Positions 8,718 to 18,560 are shown, counted from the first letter of the stretch. The stretch: 64,000 nucleotides of DNA from Ruminiclostridium cellobioparum DSM 1351 = ATCC 15832 (GCF_000621505.1 NZ_JHYD01000025.1:94975-158974), one strand, 5' to 3'. Program-made: numbers and translations. Notes: a model not told the origin generated them from the sequence alone.

Positions 8718-10025
8718 TTATTTATTGGCTTCCTGCATTTTTTTTGCAAACTCTTCAGGTGTAGCCTTTCCACCAATCAGCGCCTGTAATAAATTATAAT
8801 GGTTATCTATTGCAGCCCCTGTGAGAAAAGTATCCCATGCCAAAACATATCCTGTAGCATTTTGTGTCAGTTTGTTGATTTGTATTAAAACCGGATTAAT
8901 TTGGGATTCATCCACATCTCCCTTCCAGGTAGGAATGCTGTCGCCTATTTTATAGCTTTCTTTACACTGATATTCGGTTAAAGCAATAGCAAATTTTACA
9001 GCTTCCTCGGGATGCTTTGTATTATTATTTACCATGTAACCATCTATTGCACCGCCCAAATAAGTGTCAGCATCACCCTTGCCGCCATCAACAGTGGGCA
9101 TAGGCATTACTTTTATTTTTCCTTTTATAGCATTTTCATCCGACTCACAATCAGCTGCCGTCCAACTTCCGCTAAAATACATCGGAACTTCTCCTGCAAA
9201 GAATTCCATCTGTGCCTCATCAGCACTGACACCCAGTGTACCCTCCACAAAAGCGCCAGCCTTATTTAAATCTACCAATAACTGTGCTGATTTTATGATT
9301 TCAGGTGTATCAAAAGAACCCTCACCGCTTAATGCCATATTACTTGCCTCCACACCTGCTGTTCTCACAGCGAGTGCATTTTGAATCATGCCAATATGCC
9401 AGGCATCTTTAGCGCCCAATACCATTGGTGTTATATTTTGGGAACGGAAGGTGTTTACAGCGGTCATCATTTGATCCCAGGTTTCAGGATAAGCAACATT
9501 GTTTTTCTCAAATAATTCTGTATTACAGAATAAAATACCTGCCCATTTTTTCAATGGCAATCCGTATACTTTACCATCATATGTGAAATAATCCAATACA
9601 CCATTCATCAATCTGTCTTTTGTCTTATCGGCTTCTAAATAAGAATCCAGTGGTAAAACGGCTCCCGCAGCAATAAAAGGTTTAGAATATCCTGCACCAT
9701 ATGTCATAAATACATCACCCTGAGAACCATTAGCAGCGGCAACTTTTAATTTTCTCTGTTGATATTCATCCTGTTGGGTTGCATCCACCTGAATTTTGAC
9801 ATTGTTTTCTTTTTCATACTGCTTAACAAACGTATCAATAATAGTAGTTATACTTCCGGTAGGCCAAGTATGCCAAAGAGTTAGTTCTACCGGATCACCT
9901 TTTCCCGCAGTGCTATCCGCACTTACACCGGAGTTGGAGTTGGAACTTCCCGTACAGGCTGCCAGAGAAACTGTTGTTATACCTGCCATCAGCAAGCATA
10001 AAATTTTTCTACCTAACTTTTTCAT
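8718..10025 (-). CDS. Sugar ABC transporter solute-binding lipoprotein
   Basis: Extracytoplasmic binding protein of the CUT1 system (435 residues). It has a lipoprotein signal peptide with lipobox SLAAC and lipid-modified Cys24, a Ser/Gly-rich linker, then a family 1 binding-protein fold (ELTLWHTWPTGS). The ATG at 10025 is preferred over one 54 bases earlier because AAAGGGGA precedes it at good spacing. Ligand cannot be read from sequence; the operon suggests an amino-sugar-containing oligosaccharide or beta-glycoside. Confidence 0.93.
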   Translation of the reverse strand: MKKLGRKILCLLMAGITTVSLAACTGSSNSNSGVSADSTAGKGDPVELTLWHTWPTGSITTIIDTFVKQYEKENNVKIQVDATQQDEYQQRKLKVAAANGSQGDVFMTYGAGYSKPFIAAGAVLPLDSYLEADKTKDRLMNGVLDYFTYDGKVYGLPLKKWAGILFCNTELFEKNNVAYPETWDQMMTAVNTFRSQNITPMVLGAKDAWHIGMIQNALAVRTAGVEASNMALSGEGSFDTPEIIKSAQLLVDLNKAGAFVEGTLGVSADEAQMEFFAGEVPMYFSGSWTAADCESDENAIKGKIKVMPMPTVDGGKGDADTYLGGAIDGYMVNNNTKHPEEAVKFAIALTEYQCKESYKIGDSIPTWKGDVDESQINPVLIQINKLTQNATGYVLAWDTFLTGAAIDNHYNLLQALIGGKATPEEFAKKMQEANK

Positions 10026-10116
10026 AAGATTCAATCCCCTTTGTTTAAATTTATAATCATTCGCTGCTCGAATGTTCAAATATTATTTCGGTCTTGGCCC
10101 ATAAATCAAAAGCATG

Positions 10117-11133
10117 TTATCCCTCTTCTTCATCAATCATTCGTTTAATCTTGAATTTATCAGCCGATTTCCCCAAATTATCATAGACCTCTTCCGGAAT
10201 CACCTTATTCAAACTATCCAGTCCCAATAAAGCTGCCCCCACAATGGGCTCATAAACAGCATCAACAATTTTTGCATTTATAGCATATTTGTGAACTTCA
10301 AGGGAAACCGCTTCTCTTAGGATAGGCAGCTTGCACTTAAAAATACTGCCTGACAATATGATATCCACACCCATATTTAACATTGAAAGCTTCTCCATTC
10401 CACGAACGGCATACATAGCTATATTTTTTCCGTAGTCGGCAAGCACCTTCAACGCCACAGTATCGTTCTGTGCAGCCGCTTCTTCCAAAATAATCGGAAG
10501 GTGCAGATAATCTTTTGAAGTGACTGCGTTAGTCATTTTCCTGTACAACAATTCATCTACGGTATCAACATTAAAATAATCCAGAATCATCCGGGTAAGT
10601 TTTGTTTCACCTTTCAGTCCGATATGTGAATCAATGACCGCCCTTATTGTTTTCTTCCCCAGCGAATATCCTCCCTGAAATTCATCATCTATGTAAAACC
10701 CATATATGATTTGGTCTCCATTCTCATTCCTGACTGCACAGTTTAACCCTGAACCGGCACATAAGACACATCCGTAGCTTCTTCTTGTGCCTGCACGCAT
10801 TGCAATAATGCAGTCATTCACAACTATAACCTTTTCGGTAGGAAAAGCCTCCCTGAGTGCTTTTGTCAGCAAAGCCCCTTCAAAATCCCAGTCAACTCCA
10901 GTCATACCCGCCGCTATTAGCTCTATCTCCTGAATGGAAATTCCGCTTTGCTCGAGAGCCTGATCAACTGCTTCTTTTACAGCTGTAATTGCATGCGTCA
11001 TGCCATCTGAAGAGTGGCAGGCTCCATAACTTTTACCCATGCCTAAAACAATCCCGTATTCGTCACTTACAATAGCGTGCGTTTTGCTCGCACCCTGATC
11101 TATTCCAATTACATATTTCACGCTATCCTCCAT
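10117..11133 (-). CDS. BadF/BadG-type kinase, N-acetylglucosamine kinase-like
   Basis: ASKHA-fold ATPase of the BadF/BadG/BcrA/BcrD family, which includes eukaryotic-type GlcNAc kinase and bacterial amino-sugar kinases. The phosphate-1 motif GIDQGASKTHAIV is at the N terminus, followed by ND and CAGSGLNCA motifs and a C-terminal LSGSIF motif. It should phosphorylate the imported sugar and feed the downstream isomerase. The ATG at 11133 places the nucleotide-binding motif at residue 9, as is usual; its ribosome site is weak, and an upstream TTG at 11205 has none. Confidence 0.85.
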   Translation of the reverse strand: MEDSVKYVIGIDQGASKTHAIVSDEYGIVLGMGKSYGACHSSDGMTHAITAVKEAVDQALEQSGISIQEIELIAAGMTGVDWDFEGALLTKALREAFPTEKVIVVNDCIIAMRAGTRRSYGCVLCAGSGLNCAVRNENGDQIIYGFYIDDEFQGGYSLGKKTIRAVIDSHIGLKGETKLTRMILDYFNVDTVDELLYRKMTNAVTSKDYLHLPIILEEAAAQNDTVALKVLADYGKNIAMYAVRGMEKLSMLNMGVDIILSGSIFKCKLPILREAVSLEVHKYAINAKIVDAVYEPIVGAALLGLDSLNKVIPEEVYDNLGKSADKFKIKRMIDEEEG

Positions 11134-11237
11134 TTCGCCACGACCGCCGGCGACATTAAACAGTAATAAAAGACGCTTGCTGCGTTTACTGCTTGAATCA
11201 TACAATGTATGCCGTAAATGTATCTTTCTGGCTGCCC

Positions 11238-12503
11238 CTAAAACTTAAATTGCGGCAGATACATTTTATTTGCTTCCAATAGCTCCGGAATCAGCTTTTC
11301 CACCAAGTCATATTCTCTGACAAGAGGATGAGCCAATAGAGCCAGCTTTGCTTTCCTTACATTACCTTCAACTGCTGACTCCACTGCAAGCTGCTCGTAA
11401 TTTTTTACTGCTGAAATTAGTCCCCAGCACATTTCGGGTATATTAGCTACATTTAAAGGTGAGATGCCCCTTTTATTGACGAGACAGCCTATTTCCACAA
11501 CTGCAGTATCAGGCAAGAATTTTATTGCACCGTTATTAGGGACATTAACCACCATAGCTGTATCAATATTGTTGTAAATTGCATTTACAAATCCGATGGC
11601 AACCTCTGAATATCCGCCGCCGCCTCTTTTTGAAAGTGCTGCCGGTTTTAAGAAGTTATTCTGGTCAGCGTAGGCATCATAGACCTCCTTTTCAAGCAAC
11701 ATTACTTCTTCACCACGGGTACGAGGACGACTCAGTATCTTGTTTACCTTTTCGGAAGTATGATAATAATATTGAAGATAAGGACTTGGAATTACGCCCA
11801 GTAATTTTACCAGTTCCAAATCTACGTCAGTATTTTCACCTGCTATTTTGAGAAATTCATCTTCTGTAACCGGACGTCCATCAATTGTAATATTGCTTAT
11901 AAAATTCATGTGATTGAGTCCGGCATAATCATACTGAACTCTGTCATAAGAAATACCAAGAGATCTTTTCGCCCACATTTTAGGGAAAATGCCTCCCGAA
12001 CAGAAACCGGCAATATTAGCTTTTGTGCAGCGGGTAACCGCCTCTGTAACCAGTCCTGTCGGATTAGTATAATTGATCAGCCAGCCGGTCGGAGACAATT
12101 CTTCCATTTTCCTTGCCACATCCAGCATGACGGGTATTGTTCGCATTGCCTTCATCATTCCGCCTGCACCGGTAGTCTCCTGTCCCACAAGATGGTATTT
12201 CAACGGTATCTTTTCATCAAGAACCCTTTGCCGGTTACCCCCAACCCTAATTTGCGTATCTACAAAGTCTGCGCCATACAACGCTTTGTCTAAATCCAAT
12301 GTTGATTTAATATCAACCTCCATTCCTAAATGCTTTGCAAATCTTTTGCAGAATCCGGTCATTATATCTAGGCGTTCCTCATTGATGTCATAAAGCATAA
12401 TCTCTCTAACCGGCAATTCCTCTCTCCTTTGGGACAGTTCTTCCAATAGTTCCGGTGTGTAGGAACTTCCAGCTCCTACAATTGTAAATTTAATGTCACT
12501 CAT
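11238..12503 (-). CDS. Family 4 glycoside hydrolase, 6-phospho-beta-glucosidase-like
   Basis: GH4 enzymes cleave phosphorylated glycosides by an NAD- and Mn-dependent redox mechanism. The N-terminal Rossmann motif TIVGAGSSYTPEL, the NYTNPTGLVTEA motif and the AGLNHMNF motif are clear over 421 residues. The ATG at 12503 has TTGGAGG twelve bases upstream. GH4 phospho-glucosidases usually work behind a PTS; here the gene heads an ABC-transporter operon, so the substrate must be phosphorylated inside the cell, perhaps by the next gene, or be unphosphorylated. Confidence 0.9.
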   Translation of the reverse strand: MSDIKFTIVGAGSSYTPELLEELSQRREELPVREIMLYDINEERLDIMTGFCKRFAKHLGMEVDIKSTLDLDKALYGADFVDTQIRVGGNRQRVLDEKIPLKYHLVGQETTGAGGMMKAMRTIPVMLDVARKMEELSPTGWLINYTNPTGLVTEAVTRCTKANIAGFCSGGIFPKMWAKRSLGISYDRVQYDYAGLNHMNFISNITIDGRPVTEDEFLKIAGENTDVDLELVKLLGVIPSPYLQYYYHTSEKVNKILSRPRTRGEEVMLLEKEVYDAYADQNNFLKPAALSKRGGGGYSEVAIGFVNAIYNNIDTAMVVNVPNNGAIKFLPDTAVVEIGCLVNKRGISPLNVANIPEMCWGLISAVKNYEQLAVESAVEGNVRKAKLALLAHPLVREYDLVEKLIPELLEANKMYLPQFKF

Positions 12504-12536
12504 AGTCTTGCTTTGCCTCCAATATGAAATAATTTT

Positions 12537-12552
12537 TGTGTAACGATACACA
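12537..12552. promoter_or_regulatory. Probable LacI-family operator upstream of the GH4 operon
   Basis: TGTGTAACGATACACA is a 16-bp palindrome with one mismatched pair, 34 bases upstream of the GH4 start. A near-identical palindrome lies in front of the lacI-type gene, so both are probably bound by that regulator. Confidence 0.7.
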
Positions 12553-12646
12553 TTTTCTTTTAAGTTAATTCCTATCAGTTAAAACCAATAGGAATCTCAT
12601 TATGAAAAAGATTAAATGCTGATTTGACCCTTTAATATATCTCTCT

Positions 12647-13660
12647 TTATTCTTTTGTAGTCTCTCGGATAATCAGTTCTGGGTAATACAACAGTTTTTG
12701 TTTTTCCGGTGTTATATGATTAATATCTGAAATCAGCATGGTTACCGCTGATTCGCCCATTTTATACAGCGGCTGGCTTAGAGTAGTTAATTTCTTTAAT
12801 TTTCTATCAATATCATGAGGCTTATCATTGTCAAAGCCAACAATTTTAATGTCTTCAGGAATTCTGATTGAGTAATCCTCAAGGGCCATCATACCACCAA
12901 AAGCAGTGGTATCAGCACCAAAATAAAATGCATCCGGCAGCTGGCCTCTTCCGTTTTTTTCTATAAACGCTTTTACAGCCTCATATCCTGATTCTACAGA
13001 AAAATCTGCCATCAATATCATATTACTATTTACAGTAAACCCCTTGTTCTGCATGGCTTTTATGTAACCATCCCGCCTGTCTACAGAAGCTTTTATGGTC
13101 ATATCTCCTGTAACATGGTATATATTTCGGCAACCAATTTCAACCAAATGCTCAATAGCCAGCTTGGAACCAAAAGCATTGTCTACTACAACGTTGTTTA
13201 TATTAACACCTTCCACTTCATTTTCCACCACTATAAATGGAAAATTAGATACAGAAAGCTCTTTAATCAATTTTTCATCACTCAGACTGCTGCCGTAAAT
13301 TATGACTCCATCCGCCCGTCCTTGAGATAAGAATTTTATGTACTTACTTTTCAGTTCCATACTATTCCTGCCGCTGCAGAATATAACATCATAATCTGAT
13401 TTTGTAATCGAATGCTCTATTCCCTTAATTAAATCAAAGAAATAAGGCTCGCACAAATTATCAAGAACAACTCCAATGATATGCGTTTTCTGTAACACCA
13501 GAGAACGCGCAATTGCATTAGGTGTGTAGTTTAATTCTTTCATTGCAGACAGTATTTTTTCTTTGGATTTGTCACTGACACCTTTTTGACCATTAATCAC
13601 ACGTGATACTAATGTCTTGGAAACACCGGCCAATTCTGCAACATCATATAAGCTAGACAT
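12647..13660 (-). CDS. LacI-family repressor of the amino-sugar operon
   Basis: DNA-binding regulator with an N-terminal helix-turn-helix and hinge (LYDVAELAGVSKTLVSRVING) and a periplasmic-binding-protein-like sensor domain, 337 residues in total. The ATG at 13660 has TGGAGGT upstream and puts the HTH at the very N terminus; an earlier in-frame start would add 21 non-family residues. It is directly upstream of the GH4 operon on the same strand, and similar palindromes precede both. A weak inverted repeat (ATTCCTAT/ATAGGAAT) follows the gene near 12570-12595. Confidence 0.93.
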   Translation of the reverse strand: MSSLYDVAELAGVSKTLVSRVINGQKGVSDKSKEKILSAMKELNYTPNAIARSLVLQKTHIIGVVLDNLCEPYFFDLIKGIEHSITKSDYDVIFCSGRNSMELKSKYIKFLSQGRADGVIIYGSSLSDEKLIKELSVSNFPFIVVENEVEGVNINNVVVDNAFGSKLAIEHLVEIGCRNIYHVTGDMTIKASVDRRDGYIKAMQNKGFTVNSNMILMADFSVESGYEAVKAFIEKNGRGQLPDAFYFGADTTAFGGMMALEDYSIRIPEDIKIVGFDNDKPHDIDRKLKKLTTLSQPLYKMGESAVTMLISDINHITPEKQKLLYYPELIIRETTKE

Positions 13661-13677
13661 AGTGACCTCCAGTCCAA

Positions 13678-13693
13678 TGTTTATCGATACACA
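13678..13693. promoter_or_regulatory. Probable autoregulatory operator of the LacI-type gene
   Basis: TGTTTATCGATACACA, a 16-bp near-palindrome 17 bases upstream of the regulator's ATG, matches the operator at 12537 in its GATACACA half. Confidence 0.65.
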
Positions 13694-13787
13694 TATCATA
13701 TTAGAATATTTTTGCTTTGTCAATAGAATTTAATGTATTTATAAAATCTATCATTGATCAACTGTTTATGAGAGTTCAAAATTAGAT

Positions 13788-13828
13788 AAAAACAGCAAAA
13801 CGGCATAGCCAAAACTGACTATGCTGTG
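13788..13828 (-). terminator. Terminator of the aminopeptidase gene
   Basis: Read on the minus strand, CAGCATAG and CTATGCCG form an 8-bp stem followed by a T-rich run, about 90 bases after the aminopeptidase stop. Confidence 0.6.
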
Positions 13829-13918
13829 TGCTGTACACATATTTCCTTATTGTGTCGTGCCTTTGAGACAAACTATTGCTATTTCCATTTGATCAAAACC
13901 TTTCAGCTCAGCGATTGT

Positions 13919-15034
13919 TTACTTCAAATTCTCCGGGTTCAGTCCCTGCAATTCCCCGGGTACAAAGAGTCCGTCCTTTCTGATGAGCTTGTCGTCAAAC
14001 CAGATCTCTCCTCCGCCGTATTCCGGTCTCTGAATAAATACCAGATCCCAATGGATAGAGGATTTGTTTCCGTTTGGAGCATCTTCATAGCAGCTCCCGG
14101 GGGTAAAGTGGATACTGCCCCTTATCTTTTCATCAAAGAGAGTGTCCTTCATTGGCGTTTCAATGAACGGATTCACCCCTATTGCAAACTCTCCGATATA
14201 TCTGGCCGATTCGTCGGTATCAAGTATCTCATTTACACGTTCGGTATTATTGGCTGTTGCTTTGATTATTTTGCCGTTCTTAAACTCAAAGCATATATTC
14301 TCAAAGGTTACTCCCTGGTAAACGGCTGGGCAGTTGTAGGTTATAACTCCATTGACCGAATCCCTCACCGGCGCCGTGTAAACCTCCCCGTCAGGAATAT
14401 TCAGCTTTCCGTCGCATTTGATTGCGGGGATACCTTTGATTGAGAAGGTCAAATCGCTACCCTTGCCTGTGATTCTCACCCGGTCTGTGGCTTCCATCAT
14501 TTTTACCAATGGGTCCATTGCGGCAGACATCTTCCTGTAGTCCAGGTTGCAGACATCGAAATAGAAATCCTCGAAGTATTCCGTGGGCATATTGGCCAGC
14601 TGTGCCATTGAATGGCTGGGATATCTCATAACAACCCATCTGGTGTGGTTTACCCTCTGTTCCGAATGGACCGGCTTATTAAAGAGTGACATGTAAATCT
14701 TCATCTTCTCAGATGGAACAGTCCCCTTCTCACTGACGTTATCACCCGATCTGATTCCGATATATGCATCCATGTCCTTCATGCGTGCCAGCTCGTATCG
14801 GGCCATATCCTCCATCTGTTCCTCGGTGCACTGTTCCAAAAGCACTCTCTCCAGCTCCGGGTTTTTGACCGTGAGGTATGGTATCCCTCCAACCTTGTAA
14901 GCCTCACGAATCAGAGCTCTTGACAGAGGTACCTCATTACCTATATTTTCAATGAGAATCTTTTCTCCGGGTTTTAATCCGCAGGAGTAATTTATAAGAT
15001 TCTCTGCAAGTTTTTCTATACGCGGATCCTTCAT
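13919..15034 (-). CDS. M29-family metallo-aminopeptidase (AmpS/PepS type)
   Basis: Cytoplasmic leucyl-type aminopeptidase removing N-terminal residues from peptides. The 371-residue length is typical of family M29. The conserved NIPDGEVYTAP segment, the GEFAIGVNPF segment and the C-terminal IHFTPGSCYED / SSIHWD segment carry the acidic and histidine metal ligands expected of the family. GGAGG precedes the ATG. PepF lies immediately upstream on the same strand (77 bases), so the two peptidases may be cotranscribed. Confidence 0.9.
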   Translation of the reverse strand: MKDPRIEKLAENLINYSCGLKPGEKILIENIGNEVPLSRALIREAYKVGGIPYLTVKNPELERVLLEQCTEEQMEDMARYELARMKDMDAYIGIRSGDNVSEKGTVPSEKMKIYMSLFNKPVHSEQRVNHTRWVVMRYPSHSMAQLANMPTEYFEDFYFDVCNLDYRKMSAAMDPLVKMMEATDRVRITGKGSDLTFSIKGIPAIKCDGKLNIPDGEVYTAPVRDSVNGVITYNCPAVYQGVTFENICFEFKNGKIIKATANNTERVNEILDTDESARYIGEFAIGVNPFIETPMKDTLFDEKIRGSIHFTPGSCYEDAPNGNKSSIHWDLVFIQRPEYGGGEIWFDDKLIRKDGLFVPGELQGLNPENLK

Positions 15035-15111
15035 GTTATTTCCTCCAAATTAATAATAAATTTGTTCACTAAATACACTGAATATAAATTTAATAAATCT
15101 ATAAATATCAA

Positions 15112-16917
15112 TTATTTTAAGAGCTCTTCCAGCTCATCCAGTGTCTTTTCAAACACATTCAGGGCATCCTGGATAGGCTGTGGAGTTGAAAGATCCACAC
15201 CGGCAATTTTTAACAGCTCCAGAGGATAATTTGATCCGCCGCTCTTCAGGAATTCCAGGTATTTATCAACTGCCGGCTTTCCTTCGGTAAGGATCTTTTC
15301 TGCTATGGCTGTTGCCGAGGAGAAACCCGTAGCATATTTATATACATAGAAGCTGCTGTAGAAATGAGGTATCCTGGACCATTCCATTGCTATGTCCTCG
15401 TCAACGGTTACAGCTTCACCGAAGTATTTTTTGTTGAGGCCGTAATAAATGTCGCTGAGCTCCTGGGCATTCAGAGCCTCTCCCTGTTCAACCTTTTCAT
15501 GTATGATTTTCTCAAACTCGGCAAACATCACCTGTCTGAATACAGTTCCTCTGAATTCCTCCAGGTAGTGGTTCAATAAATACGCCTTCTCCTGTTTGCT
15601 TGAAGCTCTGGGCAGCAGGTATCTCATAAGAAGTGATTCATTTACCGTTGAAGCCACTTCAGCAACAAATATTTTGTACTCCGAATACACATAGGGCTGG
15701 GTCATATTGGTATAGTAGGAGTGAAGCGCATGGCCCATCTCATGTGCCAGCGTGAATACATCGTTTATTTTATTCTGGTAGTTGAGCAGAACATAGGGAT
15801 GTGTCTTGTAAGCACCCCACGCATATGCACCGCTGGTCTTGCCTTCATTTTCATACACATCTATCCATGCCGAGTTCATTCCCTTTTGCAGATATCCTAT
15901 ATATTCCTCACCCAAGGGCTTCAATGCCTCGGCTACTATTGTCCTGGCCTCTTCATAGGGTATCTTCTTGTCAAATTCCTCAACCATGGGAACATATAGA
16001 TCATACATGTGAAGCTCTTCCAGCTTCAGGACTTTTTTACGCAGCTTCAGGTATCTGTCCAGCAAGGGCAGGTTTTTATTGACTGTATCTATGAGCGTTG
16101 TATAAACATCCACCGGAATATTGTCATTGTCCAGCGAGGCCTCCAACGCAGAGGGATATTTGCGTACAAGCGAATAGAACCTGTTTTTCTTGACATTGCC
16201 TGTAAGAGAGGCCGCCAATGTGTTTTTCATCTTTTTATATGAACTGTAAACAGCTTCAAAGGCATCTTTTCTCACCCTTCTGTCCTTGCTCTCCAGAAAT
16301 GCGTTGTATCTTCCCTTGGTTACCTCGATCTCTTCCCCCTCTTCATCCTTTATGTAGGGGAATTTGATGTCGGCGTTATTGAACATTGTAAACACATCTC
16401 CGCCAATATCAGATATTTCAGCCGACATGGCCAGTATCTGTTCTTCCTTTTCGGATAAGATGTGCTCCTTCTGCCTTAAATTCTCTTTAATCGAAAACAT
16501 ATAGACAGACAGTTCCTTATCAGAGTTTACATATGAAAGCAGTGTCTCCTCGGGAATACTGAGCATTTCGGGCACTATATAGGAAATAGCCGCAAAAACT
16601 TCCGTTGCAAGGGAGGATGCTCTGTCGGTCAGAGCCTGATAGGTGGCATCCCCGTTATTTTCATCCCTCTTCATTCTGGCATAGACAAAAACCTTATCAT
16701 TCAAAGATAACAGTTCATCACTTTTTTTGAAGCATTCCAGCAGTCTTTGTGCACTCTCTGCCAGCTTGCCCTGCAGGCCCTTTATCTGCTCCGCCAGTTC
16801 CTTTACCTTTTTGAAGTCCTGCTCCCATAAGGAGTTATCGCTATAAATATCCTCCAGCTTCCATTTGAATTTGGAGTCGATATCCTGCCTCTTTGGTAAT
16901 GCTTTGTTTGAAGCCAT
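15112..16917 (-). CDS. pepF: Oligoendopeptidase F
   Basis: Zinc metallopeptidase of family M3B that degrades oligopeptides of roughly 7-17 residues in the cytoplasm. The 601-residue length is standard. The HEMGHALHSYYTN zinc motif and the downstream glutamate ligand region (EVASTVNESLL) are intact. GGAGG lies nine bases before the ATG. Confidence 0.95.
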   Translation of the reverse strand: MASNKALPKRQDIDSKFKWKLEDIYSDNSLWEQDFKKVKELAEQIKGLQGKLAESAQRLLECFKKSDELLSLNDKVFVYARMKRDENNGDATYQALTDRASSLATEVFAAISYIVPEMLSIPEETLLSYVNSDKELSVYMFSIKENLRQKEHILSEKEEQILAMSAEISDIGGDVFTMFNNADIKFPYIKDEEGEEIEVTKGRYNAFLESKDRRVRKDAFEAVYSSYKKMKNTLAASLTGNVKKNRFYSLVRKYPSALEASLDNDNIPVDVYTTLIDTVNKNLPLLDRYLKLRKKVLKLEELHMYDLYVPMVEEFDKKIPYEEARTIVAEALKPLGEEYIGYLQKGMNSAWIDVYENEGKTSGAYAWGAYKTHPYVLLNYQNKINDVFTLAHEMGHALHSYYTNMTQPYVYSEYKIFVAEVASTVNESLLMRYLLPRASSKQEKAYLLNHYLEEFRGTVFRQVMFAEFEKIIHEKVEQGEALNAQELSDIYYGLNKKYFGEAVTVDEDIAMEWSRIPHFYSSFYVYKYATGFSSATAIAEKILTEGKPAVDKYLEFLKSGGSNYPLELLKIAGVDLSTPQPIQDALNVFEKTLDELEELLK

Positions 16918-17354
16918 ATTTACTACCTCCGTCTTATTAATTTACTGTGTTTTACACACGCAAAAATTTAAATCCCTTTCAAATAAACTCAAATACTAGT
17001 TTCTCATTTTTTCTAAAAAAACTTGCATATACGTGTTTGAGAAATCATTTATATTTAATTATTATAGAACAACGGTGGATTATTTTCCACGGATTTCCTT
17101 AAAAATAACTCGTTATACCGGCTAATTCTGCTTTCAACACCCTATAACTTTCAAATAAGTCTTTCCAATCAGGTTCCCTTTATTACAATTGCCATTTATT
17201 ATCGGAACAGCCATAAATTAAAATGCGACAAAAGCGTTAATTTATCTGTTAAATATCACAAATTAAAGAATTTATGTTAAAGTATAAGAGTAAATGTTCT
17301 TTTAACTTTGGACACCAACAACAATTTGAATTAATTAAATATCCGGAGGTTACT
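16918..17354. other. Gene-free divergent intergenic region
   Basis: AT-rich gap of 437 bases between the divergent pepF and SPFH genes. It must hold both promoters, but I see no convincing ORF, RNA structure or repeat. The ATG at 17274 is in frame with the SPFH gene but has no ribosome site. Confidence 0.5.
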
Positions 17355-18431
17355 ATGGGTTTATTTGATTTCATCAAGTCTCAATTTATAGAAGTAATAG
17401 AATGGACCGATAACAGCTCAAATGTTATGGTATATCGGTTCCCTGTTGAAAATAAGGAAATTAAAATGGGGGCTCAGCTCACCGTCAGAGAGTCGCAAAT
17501 GGCAGTTTTTGTTGACGAAGGCCAGCTTACAGATGTTTTTACTCCTGGAAGCTATACTCTTGATACCCGGAATCTGCCCCTGCTTACCAAGCTTAAGTCC
17601 TGGAAGTACGGTTTCAATTCTCCTTTTAAATCAGAGGTATATTTTGTTAATACCAGGCAGTTTACAAATTGCAAATGGGGAACTACAAACCCTGTAATGA
17701 TGAGAGATGCTGAATTCGGAATGCTGCGTATGAGAATGTTCGGCACTTATTCCTTCAAGGTGGTTGACCCATCGGTCTTCCTCAGAGAAGTTTTTGGAAC
17801 TGCAAGTTTATTTACCGTCGAAGGGATCACCGGACAGCTTAAAAGCAAGATTGTTTCAGGTATCTCCGATCTGCTGGCCGAGGCGGCTGTTCCGGCCCTG
17901 GATCTGGCTTCAAAATATGATGAAATAGCTGCAATGTCCAGGAATAAGCTGGATAGTGGCTTTACAGAACTGGGCCTGACTCTGTCGTCACTTGTTATTG
18001 AAAACATTTCACTTCCCGAAGAAGTGGAAAAAGTGCTTGATAAGCGTACTTCAATGGGGATCATAGGCGACAGCCTGAATCAATATACTAAATATCAGGC
18101 AGCTGAATCCATAAGGGATGCCGCCCAAAATTCCGGCGGAGCTGCCGGTGCAGGTGTGGGGCTTGGAGCAGGAATGGGTCTGGGCAATATGTTTGCAGAA
18201 GCCTTTTCGGCAGGACAGCAAAAGCCTGCTGAACCAAAAGCTGCCGCACACACCCAGGAGCCCGGCACCGTAAAATGCTCTGCCTGCGGTGCTCAGCTTA
18301 CGGCACAGGCAAAATTCTGCCTGGAGTGCGGAACCAAGGTACCACCCGCTTTTATTAAATGCGCAGGCTGCGGAAATGAGCTGCCGGGCGGCAGCAAGTT
18401 CTGTCCTGAATGCGGTCAGAAACAGCAATAG
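17355..18431 (+). CDS. SPFH-domain protein with C-terminal double zinc ribbon (YdjI-like)
   Basis: The protein begins GLFDFIKSQFIEVIEW and continues as an SPFH/band-7 domain (about residues 20-250), then an Ala/Gly-rich linker, then two CxxC...CxxC zinc ribbons (CSACG...CLECG and CAGCG...CPECG, about 300-355). This layout matches the B. subtilis YdjI family, associated with membrane microdomains. The ATG at 17355 has GGAGGT seven bases upstream. A zinc-ribbon membrane protein follows, echoing the ydjFGHI cluster. Function in detail is unknown. Confidence 0.88.
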   Translation: MGLFDFIKSQFIEVIEWTDNSSNVMVYRFPVENKEIKMGAQLTVRESQMAVFVDEGQLTDVFTPGSYTLDTRNLPLLTKLKSWKYGFNSPFKSEVYFVNTRQFTNCKWGTTNPVMMRDAEFGMLRMRMFGTYSFKVVDPSVFLREVFGTASLFTVEGITGQLKSKIVSGISDLLAEAAVPALDLASKYDEIAAMSRNKLDSGFTELGLTLSSLVIENISLPEEVEKVLDKRTSMGIIGDSLNQYTKYQAAESIRDAAQNSGGAAGAGVGLGAGMGLGNMFAEAFSAGQQKPAEPKAAAHTQEPGTVKCSACGAQLTAQAKFCLECGTKVPPAFIKCAGCGNELPGGSKFCPECGQKQQ

Positions 18432-18468
18432 ATATACAGATACTCCGGATCCATGATATCCGTTACCA

Positions 18469-18515
18469 AAGTCAATTATGTTTGAAAGCCGAAAGCTTCC
18501 AAACATAATTGACTT
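18469..18515. other. Long hairpin between the SPFH and zinc-ribbon genes
   Basis: Twenty-one-base arms (18469-18489 and 18495-18515) pair with a single mismatch around a CGAAA loop. No T run follows on the plus strand, so it is probably an intercistronic mRNA structure. Confidence 0.6.
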
Positions 18516-18560
18516 CAGGAATAACTGAATCCAGGCCCTTACAAATACGAGGTCACATAT

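Noticed and set aside
13826..14443. 205-codon plus-strand ORF
   Set aside because: Antisense to the M29 aminopeptidase and its terminator; no ribosome site.
16918..17354. Riboswitch or small gene in the pepF-SPFH gap
   Set aside because: No conserved riboswitch core, stable multi-stem structure or ORF with a ribosome site was seen.
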